A stretch of 10,532 bases of DNA from Gemmatimonadales bacterium (lineage in GTDB: Bacteria; Gemmatimonadota; Gemmatimonadetes; Gemmatimonadales; GWC2-71-9). A program made the translations under genes and the position numbers. The notes under the pieces are model-generated. The model did no database searches. It had not been told where the DNA came from and was given only the letters and a program-made list of their open reading frames with translations. Shown here in pieces: positions 1 through 5,282 of the stretch. Within the stretch, counting starts at the first letter, position 1; each line of letters begins with the position of its first letter. The stretch spans positions 1 to 10,532 of the forward strand of contig JACCSE010000010.1 of the NCBI GenBank assembly GCA_013813145.1, in the 5' to 3' direction.

Positions 1-1
1 G

Positions 2-379
2 TGGTCGGCTGTCCGCGGCGCGCGCGATGCCGCGCTGGATCTGCTGCGGAGCCGGCTCGCGGCAGGCGAGCGGGTGGCGGGCGCGGAAGCGGACCGGGCG
101 GCCCGCGAGGTGATCGCGGCCGCGGGCTATGCCGATCGCATAGTGTGCCGCACCGGCCATTCGATCGACCGGGTAGGCCTGCACGGATTCGGGCCGACGA
201 TCGACGACACCGAGAGCTTCGACGCGCGGCGCATCCTTCCCGGGGTGGGCTTCTCGGTGGAGCCCGGCATCTACGTCCCCGGCGAGATCGGACTTCGAAG
301 CGAGGTCAATGCGCACGCGCGCGTGGATGGTCTCGATGTTACGCCGGGCGACTACCAGCACGAGCTGATCGTCGTCTAG
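2..379 (+). CDS. M24-family metallopeptidase (Xaa-Pro aminopeptidase-like), C-terminal part
   Basis: The 5' end lies outside the window. The visible 125 codons form the C-terminal half of a pita-bread-fold M24 peptidase, a dinuclear-metal enzyme that removes N-terminal residues preceding proline or related dipeptides. The family pattern is clear: a helix rich in Ala/Arg/Glu, then GHSIDR (metal-ligand His at bases 158-160), LHGFGPTIDDTES, LPGVGFSVEPGIY (ligand Glu at 260-262) and GLRSEVN (second ligand Glu at 302-304), ending in HELIVV. The upstream Asp ligands would lie before the window. GHSIDR in place of the GHGIG-type motif is typical of one aminopeptidase-P-like branch. An internal GTG at 74 could serve as a start but would cut through a conserved helix, so the frame is treated as continuing from upstream. 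It looks cytoplasmic. The next gene follows after 75 bp. The family is secure; exact substrate specificity is not. Confidence 0.9.
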   Translation, partial: WSAVRGARDAALDLLRSRLAAGERVAGAEADRAAREVIAAAGYADRIVCRTGHSIDRVGLHGFGPTIDDTESFDARRILPGVGFSVEPGIYVPGEIGLRSEVNAHARVDGLDVTPGDYQHELIVV

Positions 380-454
380 GACTTTCCCTGTCCCCCTGAG
401 TTTATCCTACTATGAGGGCGCCTTTGCCCTCGACCCCAAGTCACGGAGAACCTC

Positions 455-805
455 ATGCTCACGATTCCCAAGCTGCTCATAGGTGCCGGCGTGCTGACCG
501 GCGCCTTTCACCACGGATGGGCCGACTACGACGCCGATCGGGCATTCACCCTCGCGGGCACGATCCGTAAGGTCGATTATGTGAATCCGCACGTGCTGGT
601 GCAGGTGCGGCCCGCGGCCGACAGTACCCGAACCTAGCTCGCCGTTCTGGCGCCGCCCTCCCGGATGACTCGGCGCGGACTCCCGGAGGACTCCGTTCGG
701 GTGGGGCAGAGTGCCCGGTTGTACGGCTATCCCCATCGCGAGCATGCGGACGAGATGCGCGCGGAGCGGATCACGATCGGCGAGCGGACCACCGAGCTTC
801 GCTGA
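455..805 (+). pseudogene. DUF6152-like small secreted protein gene interrupted by an in-frame TAG
   Basis: A good ribosome site (GGAGA, 445-449) precedes ATG 455. The product starts with a short hydrophobic signal sequence followed by HHGWADYDADRAFTLAG, a KVDYVNPHVLVQV strand, then TAG at 635-637 after 60 codons. Reading on in the same frame without any shift gives LAVLAPPSRMTRRGL, then a VRVGQ/ARLYGYPHR/EMRAERITI segment, ending at TGA 803-805. This tail matches the second half of DUF6152-like small secreted proteins as I remember them, where a Trp commonly sits where the TAG is; TGG to TAG is one transition. The full gene would encode 116 residues. Its stop abuts the GTG of the next gene, so the two were one operon. 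Function is unknown. The alternatives are a real nonsense mutation, an assembly error, or suppression of the stop. If it is not read through, only a 60-residue fragment is made. Confidence 0.75.
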
Positions 806-1288
806 GTGGACACCGGCTGGCTGGCGGCGGTCGAGAGGAGCGCTCTGAGCGCCGCGATCCGGGATTCGCTCTGGCTCTATCCCGCGGTGGAAACCGTGCA
901 CCTGCTGGGGCTCGCCACCCTGGTCGGGTGCGCGGCGGCCTTCGACCTACGGCTGCTCGGCGTGTCCCGCCGGCTGCCGGCCAGGGCCACCGCACGCCAT
1001 CTGCTCCGATGTGCCCGCGGTGGGTTCGCGCTGGCGGCGGTATCGGGCATCCTCCTCTTCGTTTCCGACCCGGTGACCATCGCGGCCAATCCGGCGTTTC
1101 GCTGGAAGCTCGGGTTTATCGCCGTCGCTGGACTCAACGCGCTTCGTTTTCACATCGGCCCCTTCCGCACCGCGGAGACCTGGGACCAAAACCTCCCGGC
1201 GCCGCTGTCTGCCAGGGTGGCGGCCGCGGTGTCGCTCACGGTATGGGCGGCGGCCGTTACGGCCGGCCGGCTGATCGCGTACGTCTGA
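806..1288 (+). CDS. Four-helix integral membrane protein, DUF6644-like
   Basis: The GTG start at 806 immediately follows the TGA of the preceding reading frame (803-805). No strong Shine-Dalgarno sequence is visible, so translation is probably coupled to the gene upstream. The 160-residue product has four hydrophobic segments, at about residues 25-51, 72-88, 100-118 and 136-159. Recognisable patterns are YPAVETVHLLGLATLVG in helix 1, FDLRLLG after it, and NPAFRWKLGF plus GLNALRFH around helix 3. These resemble the uncharacterised DUF6644 family, which I recall being found beside DUF6152 genes. His32 in helix 1 and His116 at the end of helix 3 are possible cofactor or metal ligands; that is inference only. 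It acts in the inner membrane, perhaps with the small secreted partner. The premature TAG in that partner could reduce expression of this gene. Confidence 0.75.
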   Translation: MDTGWLAAVERSALSAAIRDSLWLYPAVETVHLLGLATLVGCAAAFDLRLLGVSRRLPARATARHLLRCARGGFALAAVSGILLFVSDPVTIAANPAFRWKLGFIAVAGLNALRFHIGPFRTAETWDQNLPAPLSARVAAAVSLTVWAAAVTAGRLIAYV

Positions 1289-1444
1289 GCCCAGGGGCCC
1301 TCGGCGCCAGCCTGACGCCCTTCACTCGAGCAGATTCTGGCCTCCCCGTTCAGCGACCGGATCGGGGTGAAAGAGCATGGCTGAAACCGTGCACCGCGGG
1401 CCCGCGTCGGGGTCTAAGGCCTTGACCATCGCGGAGCCCGCGCC

Positions 1445-1819
1445 ATGCGAGTCGTCTCACCCGCCGTTTTTCTCCTTCTGATCGGATGCAGTCCCGCTTC
1501 CGGTACGGACGCCGCCGATGCGCGCGTGGCGCTGGAGGGAGTGCTGGCGGCCGGTCGCCGGGCCCACCTCGAGACGGATGCGGACCTCCTTGGAGCGTCG
1601 CTGGCCGACACGCTGGTGTCGATCAATGCCGGCGCCGTGTCGGTTCAGCTCAAGGATTCAGTCGTGGCGATGTTCCGCGGGTACTTTGACGGTGCCTCCT
1701 ACCGCGCCTGGCAGGATCTCGTCCCTCCTCGGATCCATATTACGGGAGACAACTCGTTCGCGTGGGTAGCGCGCGTGGTCTGCGTGGATCGGATGAGCCG
1801 CGGCAGAGCGGCCGGGTGA
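1445..1819 (+). CDS. Small lipoprotein with an NTF2/SnoaL-like region, probably C-terminally short
   Basis: ATG 1445 is preceded by GGAG (1433-1436) at a good distance. The N-terminus MRVVSPAVFLLLIGC is a lipoprotein signal with lipobox LIGC, so Cys15 would be lipidated and the protein anchored to a membrane facing the periplasm. The rest (about residues 24-118) contains an Ala/Arg-rich helix, then DADLLGASLADTLVSI, an FRGYF segment and a HITGDNSFAWVARVVCVD strand. This resembles DUF4440/SnoaL-type NTF2-like domains, whose cone fold binds small ligands or catalyses varied reactions. Such domains normally end with two or three more strands. Here the protein stops at RMSRGRAAG, only 35 bp before the 3' end of the convergent peptidase gene, and no other frame supplies a matching tail. 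It may therefore be decayed or trimmed. Function is not assignable; the NTF2-like call is moderate. Confidence 0.6.
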   Translation: MRVVSPAVFLLLIGCSPASGTDAADARVALEGVLAAGRRAHLETDADLLGASLADTLVSINAGAVSVQLKDSVVAMFRGYFDGASYRAWQDLVPPRIHITGDNSFAWVARVVCVDRMSRGRAAG

Positions 1820-1854
1820 TCGCACCTGAGGCATTGGAGCTCGGCGGAAACTGC

Positions 1855-3429
1855 CTACTCCGTCCCCTCCGCCTCCGGCTTGAACGCGCTCGTCGGATAC
1901 CACGCCGGGCGGGTGGGCCGGTTGGCGATCTCGGTCACGACCTCCGCGTACAGCCGGTTGAATTCCGCCGCCGCTTGGAGATTCACCGGCTGCCCCACCT
2001 CGTCTTCCATCCCGTGATAGCGGTCCTGCCGCCACTTCAGCACCCGCTCGTGCTCGGGCGACTCGCGGGTAAACCCCACCTTGAGCGACAGCGCGGGGAT
2101 GCCCCGGCGAATGAAGCTGAATTGGTCGCTGCGGACGAACCCGTTGCGCTCCGGCTCCGGATCGGTGATGACCTCGACGTCGAGCCTGCCGGCGGCGCGC
2201 CGCACGTCATCGGACAGGTCCGACTCCTCCAGACCGTTCACCAGGAGACGGCGAAGCGGGTTGATCGGAAGGAACATGTCGGTGTTGAGGTTCGCCACGA
2301 GGGCGCCGCTCGGGATCGTGGGATGGCCGGCGAAGTAGTCGGAGCCGAGCAGCCCCTTCTCTTCCGCCGTGACCGCCACGAACAGCACCGGGCGGCGGAG
2401 CCGCGGCATGCGACGCGCCAGCGTCCCGGCGGTCTCGACCAGGGTCGCGATGCCCGAGGCGTTGTCCATCGCGCCATTGTAGATGCTGTCTCCGTCGACC
2501 GGGTCGCCCACGCCGAGGTGATCGAGGTGGGCGGTGAGCACCAGGTACTCTCCTTTGAGCGCGGGGTCCGAGCCCGGAAGCAGGCCGATCACGTTGTCCG
2601 AGATGGCGGTGTCCTCCCGGAGCGCCGCGGTGGCGCGGAGGCGGCCGGGGAGCGCGAACCGGGGCAGGGGTGCGCCGCTGTCGGCCAGAGCCCGGAGCGC
2701 AGCGTACCGATGGGGTGAGCCGGCGAAGAGCCGCTCCGCCCGGTCCGGGTTGAGCACCACCGAAAGCAGCACCGGGCCCGCGGGCGCGGAGTCGGAGGCC
2801 AGACGCATCTGGGGCTGAAGCCGGGAGAGGGCGTACCGTGACCAGGGCAGGTCACCGTGAGGGTTGAAGATGCTGATGACGCCCGCCGCGCCACCTGCCT
2901 GGATCGCGTCCGCCCCTGCCGAGCGGGCGGCCGCGACTGCGGGTCCCGGGATGCCCTCCGGTGCCACCCCGGCGAGCACGACGACCATCTTTCCCCGGAC
3001 GTCCAGCTCGGCGAAGTCGTCGAGGCCGTACTCGGGTGCCCGCATGCCGTAGCCGGCGAACACGAGCGGCGCGTCGACCGAGCCGGTCCCCGACCCTCGC
3101 ACGTTGATCGTGGCATCGGTCCCGAGCGCCAGGGGCTCGGTCCTGCCGTCGCGCACGAGGGCAAGCCGGGAGCGGTCCTCGGCGATCCGGCGCACCTGGA
3201 AGCGAACCGGCTGGAACCAGCCGTCGGTGCCCGCGGGCTCGAGACCGGCGCGCTGAAACGCCCGAGCGACGTATTCCGCGGCACGGCGGTGCTCCGGACT
3301 GCCGGTCTCGCGACCCCGCATCGAATCGTGGGCCAGGACATTAATGTGACCCCACCACGCCTTGGACTGCGCCGCCGCGGTACTCGGGGCCGCCAGAACG
3401 AGCAGGGCAACGATCGGAAGTCTGGTCAT
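1855..3429 (-). CDS. Secreted M28-family zinc aminopeptidase
   Basis: This 524-residue protein is complete. A Sec signal peptide (MTRLPIVALLVLAAPSTAAA) is followed by a mature exopeptidase of the M28 family. An N-terminal cap (about 25-80) leads to a PA-type insert (about 105-265, with PLVFAGYG and RGKMVVVLAG), then the catalytic domain from about 278. The five zinc ligands are all present: His301 (TAHLDHLG), Asp322 (GAMDNASG), Glu357 with the general base Glu356 (VTAEEKGLLGS), Asp384 (NTDMF) and His472 (RYHGMED). RSDQFSF near 433-439 is also typical. It would cleave N-terminal residues from peptides in the periplasm or outside the cell, probably for nutrient uptake. The minus-strand ribosome site GGAGG lies just upstream of the ATG. 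A TATTGT sequence (3472-3477, minus strand) is a weak -10 candidate. The gene is divergent from the glycine-zipper lipoprotein and convergent with the NTF2-like gene. Substrate preference cannot be read from the sequence. Confidence 0.95.
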   Translation of the reverse strand: MTRLPIVALLVLAAPSTAAAQSKAWWGHINVLAHDSMRGRETGSPEHRRAAEYVARAFQRAGLEPAGTDGWFQPVRFQVRRIAEDRSRLALVRDGRTEPLALGTDATINVRGSGTGSVDAPLVFAGYGMRAPEYGLDDFAELDVRGKMVVVLAGVAPEGIPGPAVAAARSAGADAIQAGGAAGVISIFNPHGDLPWSRYALSRLQPQMRLASDSAPAGPVLLSVVLNPDRAERLFAGSPHRYAALRALADSGAPLPRFALPGRLRATAALREDTAISDNVIGLLPGSDPALKGEYLVLTAHLDHLGVGDPVDGDSIYNGAMDNASGIATLVETAGTLARRMPRLRRPVLFVAVTAEEKGLLGSDYFAGHPTIPSGALVANLNTDMFLPINPLRRLLVNGLEESDLSDDVRRAAGRLDVEVITDPEPERNGFVRSDQFSFIRRGIPALSLKVGFTRESPEHERVLKWRQDRYHGMEDEVGQPVNLQAAAEFNRLYAEVVTEIANRPTRPAWYPTSAFKPEAEGTE

Positions 3430-3636
3430 CGGTCCTCCGGGCGCGAAGATCGGCGGTCTGGTGAGATCACGACAATACTGGGCACCACGTCCATTGGTTT
3501 CCGCTCGACGGGCCGCGCTGAAGGATAGTGAGGTGGGAAGGGGCCGGCGCCGTCGCCCCCACCCTGGCCCCGCTCTTGCCTCCCGGGGACGCAGATTCGA
3601 CTCTCCCCATTCCGTTCCAACTGTACAGGAGGCATC

Positions 3637-4407
3637 ATGGCGGCTAAGCGACTGTCCCTACTCACGCTCGTGATCCTGACCGCATGCGGCGGCGGGGGTG
3701 GCGACCGGGCCGCGGCTGACAGCCTGAGCCGCGATCTGCAACGGCTGCCGGTGGACTCCTCGGCCGTCCTGGCCGACCACCCCGCCGTTGCCCAGCCGGC
3801 CCCGGCTCCGAAGCCCACCCCGGTGGCCGCGAAGCCCAAGCCCCGGCCCGCTCCCCGGCCGGCCGCGCCCGCCCCGCCCACCCCGCGGATGCTGACCTCG
3901 GGCACGGTGGTGGCTACCACGATCGAGAGCGAGGTCAGCTCGAAGATCCACAAGGTGGGCGAGAAGGTCACCACGACGGTGGCCTCGGACGTGGCCGACG
4001 CTCAGGGGCGGGTCGTCATTCCCGCCGGCGCGACGGTGACCATGACGATCACCGAGATCCGGGAATCGGAGAACAAGGGCGACAAGACCGGCAAGCTCAC
4101 CCTGACCCCGACCGAGATCGCGTTCGGCGGCTTGAGCTATCAGCTCGAGGCCTCGGCTCAGGCCCTCGACCGGAAGCTGGTGGACCGCAAGACCAACGCG
4201 GGCGACGTCGCCAAGGTCGGCGCCGGCGCGGCGGCGGGTGCTCTGGTTGGCCGGGTCATCGGCGGCAACACCAAGGGCGCGGTGATCGGCGGGATCCTCG
4301 GCGGCGCGGTCGGGACCCAGCGCGCGGTCGAGACCCAGGACCGCGACGTGGTCGTGCCGGCGGGCTCGCGGGTGGAGTTGACGTTGGGCGGTGACTTCGT
4401 CATCTGA
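3637..4407 (+). CDS. Glycine-zipper lipoprotein with Pro/Ala/Lys-rich stalk
   Basis: A perfect AGGAGG (3627-3632) lies 4 nt before ATG 3637. The 256-residue product begins with a lipoprotein signal ending in LTAC (Cys17), followed by a run of glycines. Residues about 48-84 are a Pro/Ala/Lys/Arg-rich, probably extended linker. Residues about 87-190 are mostly beta, including GTVVATTIESEVSS and a VVIPAGATVTMTITEI segment. Residues 195-226 form a glycine zipper (GAGAAAGALVGRVIGG, then GAVIGGILGGAVG), a motif seen in outer-membrane or cell-envelope lipoproteins that pack in or against membranes. A last strand, VVVPAGSRVELTLGGDFVI, echoes the earlier IPAG strand. This suggests two halves of one beta domain flanking the zipper, a layout reminiscent of TrbI/VirB10-like beta domains (weak analogy). 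It probably sits on the inner face of the outer membrane with the stalk spanning peptidoglycan. The exact function is unknown. Confidence 0.85.
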   Translation: MAAKRLSLLTLVILTACGGGGGDRAAADSLSRDLQRLPVDSSAVLADHPAVAQPAPAPKPTPVAAKPKPRPAPRPAAPAPPTPRMLTSGTVVATTIESEVSSKIHKVGEKVTTTVASDVADAQGRVVIPAGATVTMTITEIRESENKGDKTGKLTLTPTEIAFGGLSYQLEASAQALDRKLVDRKTNAGDVAKVGAGAAAGALVGRVIGGNTKGAVIGGILGGAVGTQRAVETQDRDVVVPAGSRVELTLGGDFVI

Positions 4408-4413
4408 GTGCTG

Positions 4414-4461
4414 CGCCGAGGGTGAACGGTGAACGCCGAGGGTGAACGGTAAACGGTGAAC
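4414..4461 (+). repeat. Direct repeats: heptamer GGTRAAC tandem units inside a 20-nt period repeat
   Basis: The heptamer GGTGAAC or GGTAAAC occurs at 4421-4427, 4428-4434, 4441-4447, 4448-4454 and 4455-4461, with GCCGAG separating the second and third copies. A 17-nt unit is repeated exactly at 4414-4430 and 4434-4450. The cluster starts just after the stop codon of the lipoprotein gene and runs into the palindrome to its right. Confidence 0.85.
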
Positions 4462-4499
4462 GGGACTGCTAATTCGGTCCCGTTCACCGTTTACCGTTC
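4444..4499. repeat. 23-bp perfect inverted repeat with 10-nt loop built from the same heptamer
   Basis: Arms 4444-4466 and 4477-4499 are exact reverse complements, separated by TGCTAATTCG. Each arm is made of GGTRAAC units or their complements. A transcript would form a very stable hairpin. There is no T-run after it on either strand, so it is not a classical intrinsic terminator, although it could slow transcription out of the lipoprotein gene or protect a 3' end. It ends 8 bp before the TATACT box of the next gene. Confidence 0.9.
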
Positions 4500-4507
4500 C
4501 CCGTCCG

Positions 4508-4513
4508 CTATAC
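4508..4513 (+). promoter_or_regulatory. Putative -10 box (TATACT) for a leaderless transcript
   Basis: TATACT lies 8 nt before ATG 4522 and no Shine-Dalgarno sequence exists in the gap. Transcription starting about 7 nt after the box would begin at or next to the ATG, the arrangement known for leaderless mRNAs. A -35 would fall inside the right arm of the palindrome (around TTCACC, 4484-4489, at 18 nt spacing), which matches the consensus only partly. Confidence 0.5.
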
Positions 4514-4521
4514 TTCCCCAC

Positions 4522-4815
4522 ATGAGCAGGGCCTTCATCAATGAGGACGCCGGCGGCGACGCGCTTGACCGGTATCCTCTCCCTTCCCCGGACGATCCGG
4601 GTTTCTCGCGGGCCGTGGCCCGGGCGCTGCTGCGGGGTGCCGACGGGGGTGACACGGTAGGGGCCGAAGCGGCCACCGGCTATTACTTCGGCGACCCGGC
4701 ACTCCGCCGGGAGGTGGAGCAGCTCCTCGCCGAAGCCGTGGAAGATGGCGACGAGCGTCTGGAGCAGCTCGCGGAGCGCTTCCTCAGGCGGGCGGACGCC
4801 CGGTCGCGGGCCTGA
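4522..4815 (+). CDS. Small uncharacterised protein (MSRAF..ED type)
   Basis: The ATG at 4522 is preferred over an upstream in-frame GTG at 4456 because the latter lies in the repeat and would translate the palindrome. From 4522 the product is 97 residues: MSRAFINEDAGGDALDRY, a Pro-rich turn, then PGFSRAVARALLRGAD, a GAEAATGYYFGDPALRREV block, and a C-terminal acidic/basic amphipathic helix (VEQLLAEAVEDGDERLEQL, continuing AERFLRRADA). It has no signal peptide or membrane segment, so it is presumably cytoplasmic and helical. The opening MSRAFxxED is reminiscent of the N-terminus of some GreA/GreB-like proteins, but the rest does not contain a Gre coiled coil. I recall similar short proteins from GC-rich environmental bacteria, without known function. 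Coding is supported by strong third-position GC bias and conserved-looking aromatic motifs. Confidence 0.7.
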   Translation: MSRAFINEDAGGDALDRYPLPSPDDPGFSRAVARALLRGADGGDTVGAEAATGYYFGDPALRREVEQLLAEAVEDGDERLEQLAERFLRRADARSRA

Positions 4816-4822
4816 AGCCAGA

Positions 4823-4851
4823 TTGATTTTATCGTTTCACCCTTCTAGATT
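4823..4851 (+). promoter_or_regulatory. Sigma-70-type promoter of the cold-shock gene
   Basis: TTGATT (4823-4828) and TAGATT (4846-4851) are separated by 17 bp, a close match to the housekeeping consensus. They stand in an AT-richer patch unlike the surrounding sequence. The predicted start, near 4858, would give a leader of about 150 nt before the csp ATG. This is the best promoter match in the window. Confidence 0.6.
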
Positions 4852-4875
4852 GGCCCTCTCTCGGGATCCTCCCGG

Positions 4876-4936
4876 GGAAGTCGCGGGACCAGTGACGACT
4901 TCCAGGACCTGGCTCTTGTCAGGTTCTTTTTCGTTT
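4876..4936 (+). promoter_or_regulatory. Structured csp 5' leader with two hairpins and a T-run
   Basis: The leader holds an 8-bp inverted repeat (4876-4883 with 4896-4903) and then a weaker 5-6 bp hairpin (ACCTG 4907-4911 with CAGGT 4920-4924, plus one wobble pair), followed directly by CTTTTTCGTTT (4926-4936). The second hairpin plus T-run looks like a weak intrinsic terminator inside the leader. Long structured leaders that change fold with temperature are known for enterobacterial cspA; a similar role here is inference. Confidence 0.4.
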
Positions 4937-5011
4937 GGCTCCGCGTCAACAGTCGGCAGGTACGGCACCACCGGACTCCGACGATCACCTTTAAGCAGCA
5001 GGAGTACGGCA

Positions 5012-5221
5012 ATGCGTACCACCGGCACCGTGAAATGGTTCAACGACGCCAAGGGCTTCGGCTTCATTACGCCGGAGAACGGTCAGAAGGACTGTTTCGT
5101 GCACCACACCGCCATCCAGGGAAGCGGCTTCAAGACGCTGGCCGAGGGCGAGCGGGTGGAGTTCGACATCGTGCAGGGCCAGAAAGGCCCCGCGGCGGCG
5201 AACGTCACGAAGATCAGCTGA
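5012..5221 (+). CDS. Cold-shock domain protein (CspA family)
   Basis: The product is 69 residues, the usual length of a single-domain CSD protein, which binds single-stranded RNA and DNA and melts RNA structure in the cytoplasm. ATG 5012 has AGGAG (5000-5004) 7 nt upstream. The sequence starts MRTTGTVKWFNDAKGFGFI: Trp9 and the RNP1 motif KGFGFI (14-19) are intact. RNP2 is CFVHHTAI (28-35), with Cys where many family members have Val and His where CspA has Phe. The C-terminal strand KGPAAANVTKI is canonical. Longer upstream starts in the same frame would run through the promoter and leader and are rejected. The gene stands alone, with its own promoter and long leader before it and a strong hairpin after it. 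Whether it is cold-inducible or constitutive cannot be told. Confidence 0.96.
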   Translation: MRTTGTVKWFNDAKGFGFITPENGQKDCFVHHTAIQGSGFKTLAEGERVEFDIVQGQKGPAAANVTKIS

Positions 5222-5244
5222 GCGACAGCTCGGCTCGCGGTGAA

Positions 5245-5280
5245 GAGCGGGGTCGTCCGGGCAACCGGGCGGCCCCGTTC
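5245..5280. terminator. GCAA-capped long hairpin between convergent csp and aceK
   Basis: Arms 5245-5260 and 5265-5280 pair over 16 bp, with a few G-U pairs in the + strand RNA, and enclose the GNRA tetraloop GCAA (5261-5264). The hairpin fills the 61-bp gap between two convergent stop codons. No T-run follows, so it is not a textbook intrinsic terminator, but position and stability fit a 3'-end hairpin serving csp, and perhaps aceK. Confidence 0.65.
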
Positions 5281-5282
5281 GG

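Noticed and set aside
403..413. TATCCT or TACTAT as a -10 box before the DUF6152-like gene
   Set aside because: No -35 at acceptable spacing could be matched, so it was not listed as a promoter.
1395..1406. Perfect 12-bp palindrome upstream of the NTF2-like lipoprotein
   Set aside because: It is made only of G and C in a very GC-rich background and has no loop, so chance is a sufficient explanation.
1289..1444. Possible small gene in the gap after the DUF6644-like gene
   Set aside because: The open frame there is the out-of-frame tail of the upstream gene's shadow, without a start or ribosome site of its own. Nothing else is visible in the gap.
1762..2718. Long plus-strand open frame of 318 codons
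   Set aside because: It is antisense to the M28 peptidase, Arg/His/Glu-rich without motifs, and explained by the GC-rich codon bias of the opposite strand.
2857..3528. Plus-strand open frame of 223 codons
   Set aside because: It is antisense to the N-terminal half of the M28 gene, with no motif and no ribosome site.
4414..4499. Short CRISPR-like array
   Set aside because: The units are 7 or 17-20 nt with no distinct spacers, and no cas gene is present.
3658..4521. Minus-strand open frame of 287 codons
   Set aside because: It is antisense to the glycine-zipper lipoprotein and starts in the repeat cluster; its composition is that of a shadow frame.
4456..4521. Upstream GTG start for the 97-residue gene
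   Set aside because: It would translate the palindrome and the -10 box. The ATG at 4522 begins the recognisable MSRAF motif.
4745..5011. Longer start for the cold-shock protein, adding 89 residues
   Set aside because: The extra region overlaps the previous gene, the promoter and the leader. ATG 5012 has a good ribosome site and gives the normal 69-residue protein.
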